From: Pseudeuparius sepicola
Taxonomy: Eukaryota > Arthropoda > Insecta > Coleoptera > Anthribidae
Direction: 5' to 3'
Length of the DNA stretch: 64,000 nt
Assembly (NCBI GenBank): GCA_963920635.1
Contig: OY987301.1
Coordinates: 19,510,501 to 19,574,500 of the forward strand
Shown piece by piece: positions 1 to 10,125 of the stretch. Under the pieces are notes generated by a model. The model searched no databases. It saw only the letters and a program-made list of their open reading frames with translations, and had not been told where the DNA came from. Numbering within the stretch: the first letter of the stretch is position 1; the number at the start of each line of letters is the position of its first letter. Both the position numbers and the translations under genes were made by a program.

Positions 1-118
1 ACAACGATTTCATTTCATTTGTTACGATAAGGAGCCGTATATGATTAAGAACCATCTCTCTTGGTGGAGATGATTGATAATAATAGAAGATTTGATTACC
101 TGTCTTTTTATAGATATA

Positions 119-1285
119 CAGGGTGTCCGGTAAGTATGGGGCTATCTCACAGGAGCAAGTAGGGGACGTCAAAATATTACGATTGAGCTCAACAACTACG
201 GATCAGATCTCAATAGTTACTGAAATACAGGGCGTTGTAACTCTTTTTTTCAAATTGAATTATGGCAATATCTCCCAAACTAATCAAGCTGTTGAACTGA
301 AATTTGGCACTGCTGTGTTTTTGGCGATGGAGAATAAGCTGAAAATGTCAATTTCGCCGTATCTCACAGAGGGCGACACTTGCGCTGTTTTTGGATCGTG
401 CTTTTACTCGTAACTTTTTTGAGGTTATCTCTTTGGTCCTGCAGGTCTATTATTTTAGTGCATCTTTTTATTCTGCAAGAAAAAGGTACTCTTGTTTCAT
501 AACGATTAAATCAACCGTTTGCGTTGAAATCGGCAAAATGTGCCCCAAAACACCTGTTGAGTTCAATATTCGACACTTAAAATTTTCACCTACCACTTTC
601 AAATATTACAGATCAACTGTACATTCAAAATGATGAAAAAAATGCCAAATGAGCAGTGGTCAAAACACCATTGGTTTTCTTGAAACAGCGTGTCAAAATT
701 TTGTCAAATTCAATCCTTTCCATTTTGAAAGCGAATAATTTTTGGTACTTTGTTCATAGGGATTTTTTTTCACTTCAAATGGTACCGTTGATATGAAACA
801 CTTGAAAGCGATAGGTGAAAATTTTATGTTTCGAATATTGAACTCAACAGGTGTTTTGGGGCACGTTTTGGCAATTTCAACGCAAACGGTTGACTTTATC
901 GTTATGAAACAAGAGTACCTTTTTCTTGCAGAGTGAAAAGATGCACTAAAATGATAGACCTGCAGGACCAAAAACATAACCTCAAAAAAGTTACGAGTAA
1001 AAGCACGATCCAAAAACAGCGCAAGTGTCGCCCTCTGTGAGATACGGCGAAATTGACATTTTCAGCTTATTCTCCATCGCCAAAAACACAGCAGTGCCAA
1101 ATTTCAGTTCAACAGCTTGATTAGTTTGGGAGATATTGCCATAATTCAATTTGAAAAAAAGAGTTACAACGCACTGTATCTCAGTAAGTATTGAGATCTG
1201 ACCCGTAGTGGTAAAGCTCAATCGTAATATTTTGACGTCCCCTACCTGCTCCTGTAAGATTGCCCCATACTTTCCGGACACCCTG
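119..1285. mobile_element. Foldback MITE, TA target site, CAGGGTGTCCGG termini
   Basis: The element begins CAGGGTGTCCGG and ends CCGGACACCCTG, and each end is flanked by TA (117-118 and 1286-1287). Two arms of roughly 530 bp (119 to about 650, about 760 to 1285) are inverted copies of each other with scattered mismatches around a central spacer of about 110 bp. The 96-codon open frames at 123-413 (+) and 991-1281 (-) are mirror images of the same arm, as are 391-633 (+) and 693-1013 (-), so they reflect the inverted repeat and not genes. Termini and TA duplication resemble Tc1/mariner-type non-autonomous elements; the transposase source is not in the window. Confidence 0.85.
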
Positions 1286-1345
1286 TATTATGTCCGGATA
1301 TGTCATTGTAGCAACAACAATGTTTATTTTTGATATCCCGTAGTT

Positions 1346-1485
1346 TATAGTTATCATAGTAACACAAAAAAATAATAATAATAAACAAAATTGTCAGATT
1401 TGAGATATTAAAAATTATTGTAAATTGAATCAAAGAATTTTAATGTAAATTGACCAGCATCAACATTTATATTTATGATTCAACA
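1346..1485 (+). repeat. LTR copy 1 (5' LTR fragment)
   Basis: This segment is repeated in direct orientation at 2379-2515 with few differences (shared runs such as TTGTAAATTGAATCAAAGAA and AATTGACCAGCATCAACATT). It ends in ...TTCAACA and is followed at once by TTGGTGACCCCGACG, a primer-binding site, so it reads as the 3' part of a 5' LTR. Its own 5' part is not recognisable; MITE 119-1285 lies just upstream. Confidence 0.7.
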
Positions 1486-1486
1486 T

Positions 1487-1500
1487 TGGTGACCCCGACG
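1487..1500 (+). other. Retrotransposon primer-binding site, tRNA-Trp type
   Basis: TGGTGACCCCGACG lies one base after the LTR end. It is complementary to the 3' end of animal tRNA-Trp (CGUCGGGGUCA plus CCA) as I recall it. The match stops after about 14 nt. Confidence 0.6.
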
Positions 1501-1550
1501 AAGAATACCTATAAAAGTTTTATTTTTTATTTGGAGTCAGAAATGACCTG

Positions 1551-1810
1551 AAGCACAGACTAACGACTAATACAGACAATTCCTTAGCGACATGTGTCAA
1601 AAGGAGACTCGCTTTTTAGCGAAATCTCTTCTAAATACATGAATAATGTGCATTTTATTTGATTTTATGTTAATCTACATAGCAAAGAGATTGTATTAGA
1701 ACCAAATGTATGCTTACAATTCTGTCTGTGTTTATGTAAATTGAAATGGAGACTCGCTTATTTTTGACACATGTCCGTAAGGAGGCTTCTGTTGCAAAGC
1801 TATTTATTCT
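1551..1810. repeat. Dispersed repeat, inverted copy at 38770-38957
   Basis: Runs such as GCACAGACTAACGACTAATA, AAAAGGAGACTCGCTTTTTA and the closing CCGTAAGGAGGCTTCTGTTG recur in reverse complement at 38770-38957, where about 70 bp of the middle is missing. The two ends of the block contain related short motifs (GACATGTGTCAAAAGGAGAC and rc of GTCTCCATTTC-type sequence), suggesting a foldback origin. It occupies the leader between the retrotransposon primer site and the gag remnant, so it may be part of that element. Confidence 0.6.
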
Positions 1811-2248
1811 GTGCCTGAAGGTAATATTTTGGACCACCTTTCCGAGTTCTGGACATTTTTGACACGAAATATATATTGTTGATGAAAGATTTTGCCACGA
1901 ATATAGCAGTATAGAAGAGATCAGCCTTTGAATTCAAAAGTTTGCCAAATCCAAAAAATTTTGAATTTGAACGTGTACCTACAAACTACCTGTCTATGCA
2001 TGGCCTATTGTTTACCTGTTACTATTGTGATTTTGAAATTCATCATAGCTGAAGGAGCTGTCAACTTTGACATCGATTTGCAACCCAACCACGAGAAGGA
2101 ATTCAAGTTGAGAACACAGATTTTTTTTTATAATTATATCCTTTTAACTACATTTACTCCTTTTTCAGTAAGTATTGAATGAAAATAATCAAAAATATGA
2201 ATAGTAGTACAACAAATTTAGTAGATCAACAATCTGTATCTGTTATTA

Positions 2249-2380
2249 AAACTTCCCCAGTTTTGGACACAATGTCCTGATGCTTGGTTTCTGCAAGCTG
2301 AAAGTCAATTCAATCTTAAAGGCATTCATAATAATTCTACAAAATATGAATTCGTACTTGCATCTTTGCCACAAAATGTA
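2249..2380 (+). pseudogene. Gag N-terminal remnant of a Ty3/gypsy-type retrotransposon
   Basis: Forty-four codons read in frame, beginning K-L-P-x-F-W and containing P-x-x-W-F-x-Q-x-E-x-Q-F, then G-I, S-T-K-Y and V-L-A-x-L. This is the typical start of the capsid region of arthropod Ty3/gypsy gag proteins. An ATG at 2197 opens a frame that is offset by one base, so the start has been lost by frameshift. The frame stops at 2381, where the second LTR begins, so everything downstream (rest of gag and pol) is deleted. Non-functional remnant. Confidence 0.7.
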
Positions 2381-2515
2381 TAATTATCATAGTAACACAA
2401 AATAATAATAATAATAATAAATGTGTCAGATTTGAGACATTAAAAAGTATTGTAAATTGAATCAAAGAATTTTAATGTAAATTGACCAGCATCAACATTT
2501 ATATATGATTCAACA
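2379..2515 (+). repeat. LTR copy 2 (3' LTR fragment)
   Basis: Direct repeat of 1346-1485, ending at the same ...TTCAACA. It directly follows the truncated gag, so the element is LTR - primer site - leader - gag start - LTR, with all pol sequence removed. Confidence 0.7.
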
Positions 2516-3466
2516 GTCATCGTTTACAACGTAGGTACTTAATGCCACGAAAGTCTAGTCTGCTGCGATTTTTTAAAGGGGTGCATTTTTCGAAAGCTAT
2601 ATTAGGCATTTTTAATCGAAACAATAACATCGTAGGATTATTTGGTATTCCTCAAAATGGTCATGTAGCAATAGCAATATTGATGAAAAAATATCATTCC
2701 GTTATTTTTCTGTGTGGTGCCATACTTTGAAAAAGTGAATAATTAGTGGTAGGTATGAATCCAGGGTGCTATGAAATAAAAAAATGTTTTTGATTGCCGC
2801 AGCCTACTTAGATTTTGGGGGGGGGGGGAAACCAGACACACTGAATGCCTTGAAAATTATTTCTGGTTAATCGAATCGATAATCATTCTAGGAAATAGAT
2901 TATTTGTAATAATTGTACACCCGTTTAATTTTAATTTCATCCAATGCACATTGGAGGTACACATACATACGTAATACTACCGTCATACTACAGACATATT
3001 GTTAAATTTTACATTTTCGGCTACATAACATTCATATTCCTGCCAAAAAAGCCACACGGATTTTGAACAAAATAATATAATTCGCACTATTAATAGCCGA
3101 GCCATTTTAAATTAAATTTCTTTCAGCGACACCCGCCTGCTGCTTTCAAAAAAGTGGAAAGGTTTTATTGTTGCTGAAAATAATAACACTTTTTTGATGA
3201 CCGGCCAGAAATTGAAATGAATCACGCACCAGTTATTTTGAGAGGCCGATTTACAATTCAAGTGGAGTGTTTCCGGTTTTTCGGCGGCGTGCCTCACAAA
3301 TAGCTGGCTGCGACAATAAAAATTAAAATTCTCCATTTGCAATTTCTGGTTTCCTCTGACACATTTCATAGTTTCTGTATCGTATTGTATTCCTAGGTAA
3401 TCTTTTATGACAAGTTGATCTATGATTGGTCGAAAAAGCACTGCGAAATGTTTGTGGGGCTATCAG
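2516..3466. other. No gene recognised
   Basis: Unique-looking AT-rich sequence with an 11-base G run at about 2818-2828. The open frames at 2542-2730 (+) and 3112-3441 (-) show no recognisable domain, splice context or similarity that I can name. Confidence 0.5.
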
Positions 3467-3584
3467 ATAGTGACAGATTTAGGTGCCCCATTTTCGCATA
3501 AAAGCCTCGAAGAGGGTTGAAAAGTACATCGATGCTGAGTAGAATGAAGAGAAATTTACGATTGGCCCCTAAATCTGTCACTAT
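3467..3584. mobile_element. Small inverted-repeat element (~118 bp)
   Basis: Begins ATAGTGACAGATTTAGGTGCC and closes with GGCCCCTAAATCTGTCACTAT, an imperfect 20-bp terminal inverted repeat. The GATAGTGACAGA start is shared with the much larger foldbacks at 25181 and 49982, so it may be a distant or internally deleted relative. Confidence 0.5.
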
Positions 3585-3770
3585 GTGACTGTCTCTATTG
3601 TTTTCAGATTTTAGATTGTTTAGCGAAAACTAGGTACTCTGGTTATTGAATAAAAAGTTTGCTTGAGATGCAACTATTGTAATAAAAATCGTTACTTCGA
3701 GATTACTAGGGCAATAACGAATAACAAAGACACCAAAAATCATCTAATAATTTTTATAAGCTGTTCCTGG

Positions 3771-4417
3771 CAGTGGAGGATACAAGGGGGGCGGGGGACG
3801 GGGGAGGCTGGGGAGGGGGGGGGGCGACTGCCCCCCCTTTTTCTACATCCATCATGACAACCGGAATATTATTAGGTAATTTAAAACGCTCTTTAATTGA
3901 ACACTAGAAATGCCATTTCTTAATATAAATAAGTCGTATCACGACAACGGCAAGAAAATTTTTGAGCATATATACTTGCCACTTTCCCGATAAGCAATGC
4001 ATCGGCGGAAATAAATTTTTCTTCACATAAAATAATTAAAACTTGGTTACGTACCAATATAATAAAGACAAACTAAGTAATTTAGCTCTATATTAAATAT
4101 AGACGGCAATGTACCCAGAAATGAAGAAAAGATCAGTTTGCGTCAAAGAAAAGAAAATATAAGTACGTTATTTTTTAAATCTAAAGAATTATTGTTTCTT
4201 TTTGTGATTTTGTTTTGTTATGTTTATTATTTAAGTTCGTTTTTTATTTTGTTTTTGTAAACATTTTTTTGTTTTTGTTTTTTCTACATAAATAAATTAT
4301 TTTATTTTTCACAAAAATACATATTATATTCTATAATATTCCTTACCCCGGCCCCTCAGGAAATTTTTTTTCCACGCCGCCCCGCCCCCCGTTTAGATTT
4401 GCCTGGATCCGCCTCTG
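3771..4417. mobile_element. hAT-like MITE with 8-bp target duplication
   Basis: The element starts CAGTGGAGGAT and ends ATCCGCCTCTG, imperfect short terminal inverted repeats, and is flanked on both sides by the same octamer GTTCCTGG (3763-3770 and 4418-4425). An 8-bp duplication with CAG...CTG-type ends is the signature of hAT transposons. Next to the left end is a G-rich tract (GGGGGGCGGGGGACGGGG) and next to the right end the complementary C-rich tract. The 640-bp interior is AT-rich without coding sequence. Confidence 0.85.
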
Positions 4418-4425
4418 GTTCCTGG

Positions 4426-6068
4426 CAATCTAAAGTGGAATAATACTGAACTGATGAACGACTCATGAAATTAAGCATGTGCGTTTTCGTTCAATCAGGA
4501 GAAAAGGTGAGGCCCATCCAACATCCAAGTCAGTTTAAAAATAAGTAGGTAACGTTGATATTTTTGAGTTTCAACAACATTGCGTTAGTAAAATACACAC
4601 CATAGTTGTAATGATGATGGTATAATAAAAAGTCGGTTCTTCCACAGATTCTGAATAGCATATTTAACTTGATAAATTTATTCATCAAGAAATGTGTAAT
4701 CGAATCTTAGATCTCTATATCTAAAATAAATAGATTCGGAATATATTTATTTTAGAGATGGGTATTCCCTTTATAGATATTAAGTTATACATATATGATT
4801 AAAATAAGAAAATTCAGATTCACTCAAACTATGTACATACCATTTCCTTGATATTTATGTTTTAAAGTAAACTCAAATAGGTACTGAAATTATTAAACCA
4901 ACTTAATTAAATATGTGGAAGAAACAAGTTTTATTTCCTTTGAAAATAAAAACAATTCGAAATATCGTATTTACCTCGAACCAAAATACCCAATATTTCT
5001 TGGAAACGAATCAAGATATGTGCAGCAATTCCTCGAAGAAAAATCAAAACATTCCAAAACTATTATCTTTTGCAAACAACTACTATCCTGCGTTTATATC
5101 TAAAATAAAATAGTATATTGAACTGAACGTACCGTGAAATTAAAATTATGTTTTGGTGCAACTGGGAGAAAAAGATAATAACATACTGGCATTTTAAAAA
5201 TAAAAGCCGACCACCGATATTTTTCAGAGATTCAACCACATCGCATCTCGCATCGAATTAGTCGACAATACAATAAAAGTTGTTTGATAATTATGTTGAT
5301 TTTTTTATTATTTATCAGTTGTTACACAGAGTGTTGCAAAAAGTAGGTCAATCCGTTGGCCACAGATTCTCGGCACTAAAATAAATCCACTTTCTTTTGC
5401 CATTTCTCAATTAAGACGCTTCTCCTTTAGCAGGACTTTAACATTACACGGAAAACGACATTTTGAATTGAAAATTTCAAATCAATGAAGTTCAACAAAG
5501 GCGCCGTTTTCAAGATATAGGGCGTTAAAATTTAGAAAAAAAGTATATATTTTTATATCTTCCAAACAAATACAGATATTGAAAAGAATTTCGAAGTGGT
5601 TGAAATGTCCAAGGTACATAGATGCTTGATGCATGATGTTCAATTTCGTTATTCCCATGAAACCAGTAGCGGAGGTACGGGGTTCGGAGATATTAATTTA
5701 ACAAAAAATATGATGGGGTTCCGTATTTTAATTTTAAACAAAAACTGTCTGGTGATTTTTTTAAATATCTGTTTATCTAATTTCACTTATGCCATTAATT
5801 TGGACCCAAAATTTGCACGCCCGGTATCTTGAAAATTAAGCTGTGGACTTGTGGATATTGAGACGAAATTTGCGTTTTAAAATATAATTCTATTTTCTAT
5901 CCAATGTTAACTTCCTGTTACAAAAAACTTACTCACTCTAATTGGAGTCGGATTTTAAAACTATTATAGTACCAATGACGTCAGAACCTATAGCCAGGTT
6001 TGTTTTGAATTTGCCTAACGCCCATAATCACAGTCTAAGCGACCCATTTGTCATTAAGATTATCCAAC
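4426..6068. other. No gene recognised
   Basis: AT-rich intergenic sequence. The open frame 5596-5832 (+) contains no recognisable domain. The stretch 5330-5900 has the style of a decayed MITE (starts CAGAGTGTTGCAAAAAG), but I could not find its other end. Confidence 0.4.
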
Positions 6069-6413
6069 TTAAGAGGGGGTTGCCGACAGCGAAAGTGACG
6101 TTAGATTTCGTATTTTTTTAACTTCTATAGCATAAAATCTAATAACATTTTACCTGGCAAAAATTTAGTACAAACATCTCTGTCATCATTTTAATCATAA
6201 GATCTTAAAAGCAGTGTTTTGTTTTATAGGTGAAATCCTTGTGAAAAATAATAATTCCATTGCATATATGCTTTTAAGATCTTATGATTAAAATGAAGAC
6301 AGAGATGTTTGTACTAAATTTTTGCCAAGTAAAATGTTATTAGATTTTTTGCTATACAACTTAAAAAAAAACGAAATCTAACGTCACTTTCGCTGTCGGC
6401 AACCCCCTCTTAA
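6069..6413. mobile_element. piggyBac-like foldback MITE (TTAA)
   Basis: TTAA at 6069-6072 and 6410-6413 flanks the ends GAGGGGGTTGCCGACAGC and GCTGTCGGCAACCCCCTC. The terminal inverted repeat continues almost perfectly through AAAGTGACGTTAGATTTCGT and on to near the centre, giving arms of about 145 bp around a 45-bp loop. TTAA duplication is the hallmark of the piggyBac superfamily. No coding capacity. Confidence 0.85.
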
Positions 6414-7331
6414 ATGTCAGGTGCCAGCGGTAAAACCCGAATAGTCGGCTATGCTCAATGAATGGCCGAATATTCGGCCAATTATTCAGTCTGGTGAATA
6501 TTTGGTGCATCTCGACTCTAAGATTCTTCCTTCCTTCTTTCCTGGCATCTGGGCTATTAAAAGACAAACTCATTTAATTAAATGGTGCAAACATATTGCA
6601 GTAGTTCACCTCGCTACGCGCACCAAGCATCAAAATAGTTCGACTTGCCGGATGCAGTTGCCTGAAACTTGCTATACTTACCCCTCTTAGGCAGTTCTAA
6701 TACATAATATTATCTCTATAACAATAATGAGAATGAATAAAGAAATAATAAACCTTGTATATAGGATCAATATTAAGAATCCCAATAAAATAGATACTTA
6801 AGTATACCGGAACCGCCAAAAGTAACTGGTATGGCAGGTTATCTCGAAGGGAAGACCTTGTATAGAGAAAATGACCTCTACAAAGGTTGCTGTGTTTTCC
6901 ATTTTAATATTATGTCTGCGGAAATCACATGGTAAGGCATAGAACTGTCAAACACGGATGAGAGCTTCTGTATCTTGATTAGTTCGTTAAAATATACTAA
7001 TAGTGCTTTTTCACTACTCATGTTTCCCAACCTTTTTTTGTCTTAAGCCAGCTGGTATTTTTCTGGTGATTTCTCTGGCATAACACTTGAAGCTGCATTT
7101 TCAATGTCCGAAGGGAGATTGCCATTGCTTGAATTCATTTTTATAGATGGTTCTGCATGCAAACTAATTTATTGACGCGGCTTTGTGCTTTGCTGCTATG
7201 ATGATGATGGTTACAAAATATGATCACAGGTAACTTTGAATTAAATTAATATTTTTTTTATAAAATTTTATAACATACTGATGATAATAATGATAATAAA
7301 CAGTTGTAGATAAAATTTTGTACAGAACACG
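6414..7331. other. No gene recognised
   Basis: AT-rich sequence with nothing that I can identify. The open frames near 6451-6690 partly overlap the preceding MITE. Confidence 0.4.
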
Positions 7332-7430
7332 TGGGATAGGCATTATTAACACACTTATGTGAATACACGACTCGGCCTACTTCCTCGTGGTTCAACTTCA
7401 CATGCGTGCATTAATAATGTTCATATCCCA
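7332..7430. repeat. Short inverted repeat (~99 bp)
   Basis: TGGGATAGGCATTATTAA at the left pairs with TTAATAATGTTCATATCCCA at the right; the pairing continues through CACTTATGTGAA / TTCACATGCGTG, leaving a loop of about 35 bases. It may be a miniature element or a transcribed hairpin. Confidence 0.5.
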
Positions 7431-9106
7431 GTGGTTATGTAAATTTCTATTAACATACTTAAGTATGATAAATACATTTATTGTGTACTTGGAGTTAAAA
7501 AATTCTAAGAACAAAAGGGGAGTGTTCTACCCTTTGACGCCAACTTTCTTCTGAGTAAGTTATTAACAATTTTTTAATTTTATTTTTGTATTTTGAAATA
7601 GAATCGCATCATTTTAGCCAACAGAATGTGCGGTTAACACTTCTTTCTACCCCCTGTATAATTCGATAGACCTTGATGGGGGAAAATCGATGGGAAAATA
7701 TTCAATTATCAATTCAATAAAATAATACATATATTATATATTTTTCGTTCTACTAGAAAGATAGGTACCTTTTAAGCCAATTGTAAGTCTCAAAACATTT
7801 TTGAGTAAGCAAGAAACTTTAAATATTTAAAGAACTCTCAGAATGTAAAAAAATATTACCCTAATATCCATAATTTTCAAATAAACAAAGATTTACACTA
7901 AGTGGCTTGGGTAGTGAAATCGATGCAGGTTGCATAGCAGCCTCCATGGAAATATTTGAAGTAGTCGCTATATTTTTTAGTGGATGTTTTTTTTTATTTA
8001 ATTGCGGAAACATTGCAATAAGCAATAAGTACCTATCAAAACTGTCCAGCATGTCTAGGTTATGGGGCAGTCTCGTGCGTGGAATTATGTTGCGTGATTT
8101 ATGTTAATTCTTTATGTTCCAAACATTCCAACTTCGTCCTTCGAAAGAATTATATAACGTTGTTTACTACTACTAGACTAGGGCGTAGGATGCACACAAC
8201 TAAAATATCTACAGATTAATTCACTATAATGTCGCTACTTATTATAATAATCATACCTATTGTTGCATAAATTTAAAGAAGCCGCTAGCCACAACCATTT
8301 TGGGGACGAGTCCAAAATTCGTCTCTTTTGTGAATACACTTTCTATTGAAATTAAGAAAAGAGTCACTTGATAACGATATTACCGAGGATATTACAGTTA
8401 GTAGTTTCGGTTATCATCAGTGGCATAGCGTGACATTAAGAGGGGATGTGTGGAAAACTATACTTATTTTTAGGAAAATTTTATTTTAAAAATTAACTTT
8501 ATTTATTTCATTTCATTTAAAATTTAAAAGCAGCTTACCTAAATTAAAAAAAAAACTCGAAGTTACCTATTATATGAGCGAAAAATTTTATTGAAATCAA
8601 CTGATGGTCGTTTGTTTATTGCTATATTTTTTTCTTTATTTTTCCCCCTCTTTATTTTGAAAACCATACAAAGGCAAAAAATTGACAAATTTTTAAACAG
8701 AATTCAGAAATACATGACTTATTGAGACAAGTTAGACAAATTGTCGATAGAATTGAAAAGTGGCAAAATTTAAATTTTTAAACACCAAATTTCTCTTCCG
8801 AAATACCCCCCCCCCAGCCTCTCGACGCTACACCACTAGTTGTTATCGTGAATATAGAGGGGAAGGTCAAAAAATTGCAATTGAAATAAACTTCCTTGGT
8901 TGTGGGCGTCGTAGACGTGGGCCAGACTGCACTAAAGTCTCAGTTTATCGACTAGAATGTATCACAATATCACAGTATCTCTGCGTGTCAACTGCGTGTC
9001 AACATCCTCTTTTGCACACACATTGGAGTATTGACGGAGTGATATTTCTCACATTTTGAGGTGAAAATTTTGTAAACAGCGATTCAAAATTTAAGCACAA
9101 ATCCGA
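7431..9106. other. No gene recognised
   Basis: AT-rich intergenic DNA with a C run near 8807-8816. Open frames 7907-8107 and 8760-9059 (+) lack recognisable features. Confidence 0.4.
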
Positions 9107-10125
9107 TTGTAAAAAAGCTTGTTTTTAAAAGGTTTTTTTTTACTTTTATTTTATTTTGTGCTTTTCAGTACCTATTTGATTCCCATATCAGGAGGGTGGT
9201 AAAGAAATTCAGTCCGCCATCTTGGGGCATCCGCTATATTGGATTTAGTATGACGTATGACGTCTTTATTATTTTGTACTCGTCAAACGCTTTTATTTGA
9301 TACCCATGTCAAGTAAGTTTTGCAGAAATAGGCAATCCGCCATCTTCGGGCGGCCTCCATATTGAATTTAGTGCGATGTCATTAACCGAGAACATTATCG
9401 TTTTCTACTCCTCAAGCCCTTTCATTTGATACCCATATCACAGACCTATACACGGTGGTGAAAATTTCGATGCCCACCATTGGTATCTCGGAAACTGTAA
9501 AAGATACAACATCGGTCAAATTAGCAAAAGTTGCGCTATTATACCCTCTACAATATTCTGTTATTAAATCTTAGATATCTTGATTCGTTCGTGATTTATA
9601 CTCACAAAATGTCAAAATCAGATTTTTTCAAAACTTTGTATCTTCCACGTCGGTTACCCGAATTTAATGAACCTTGGTAGTTTTATGTTCTTGGTCATGG
9701 CCAACTCCATGCCGGTTTCAGAAATTTTCTAGGCCCCCTACATTTCGAGCAACCACAGCCGAGATACCAATGGAGGGCATCGAAATTGGCACCACCCTGT
9801 ATAGCTTCGCTAAAGCTATATAGGTCTGTGCCCATATTAAGCTGGTTGAAAAGAAAATGTATTTAGTGTGATGTCACTAATTTTATCGTTTTCTACTCTT
9901 CAAGCCCATATTATACCCATATTAAGGGGGTTGACAAAAAATACATCATCCGCCATCTTGTGGTGACGTCCATTTTGTATTAGAACTAAAGCTGTATGCC
10001 AAATTTCAACTCAATCGGATGTCAAGAAGTGGTTCTAATTCAGCTTGCAAGATTCGACCCACACATACCCACACATACAAACATACCTACGTACTAACAG
10101 GGCAAGTTAAATAAAAGCTTGTAAA
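9107..10125 (+). repeat. Degenerate tandem-repeat element with retroposon-like tail
   Basis: Four or more degenerate units of about 110-130 bp share TTTGATACCCATAT..., ...CCGCCATCTTGG and TTTAGTGTGATGTCA. The block ends with TTGCAAGATTCGACCC, an ACATAC-rich tract and GCAAGTTAAATAAAAGCTT. The same end (TGCAAGATTC, an ACAT tract, CAAGTTAAATAAAAGCTTTT) closes the array at 14041-14495, so both belong to one family. The layout, a 3' repeat zone with a microsatellite tail, suggests the 3' end of a non-LTR retrotransposon, but no reverse transcriptase remains. A MITE (9439-9830) is inserted inside. Confidence 0.55.
9439..9830. mobile_element. MITE nested in a tandem-repeat element, 7-bp target duplication
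   Basis: The ends CACAGACCTATA and TATAGGTCTGTG are inverted repeats, and the inner flanks pair further (GCCCACCATTGGTATCTCGG against CCGAGATACCAATGGAGGGC). CCCATAT lies immediately outside both ends. Removing the element restores the unit motif TTTGATACCCATATTAAG that is seen in neighbouring repeat units, which confirms the insertion boundaries. About 390 bp, non-coding. Confidence 0.8.

Noticed and set aside
123..1281. Paired open frames of 96, 80 and 106 codons that look like a gene family
   Set aside because: They are mirror images on the two arms of a palindromic MITE, so matching frames are expected without any coding function.
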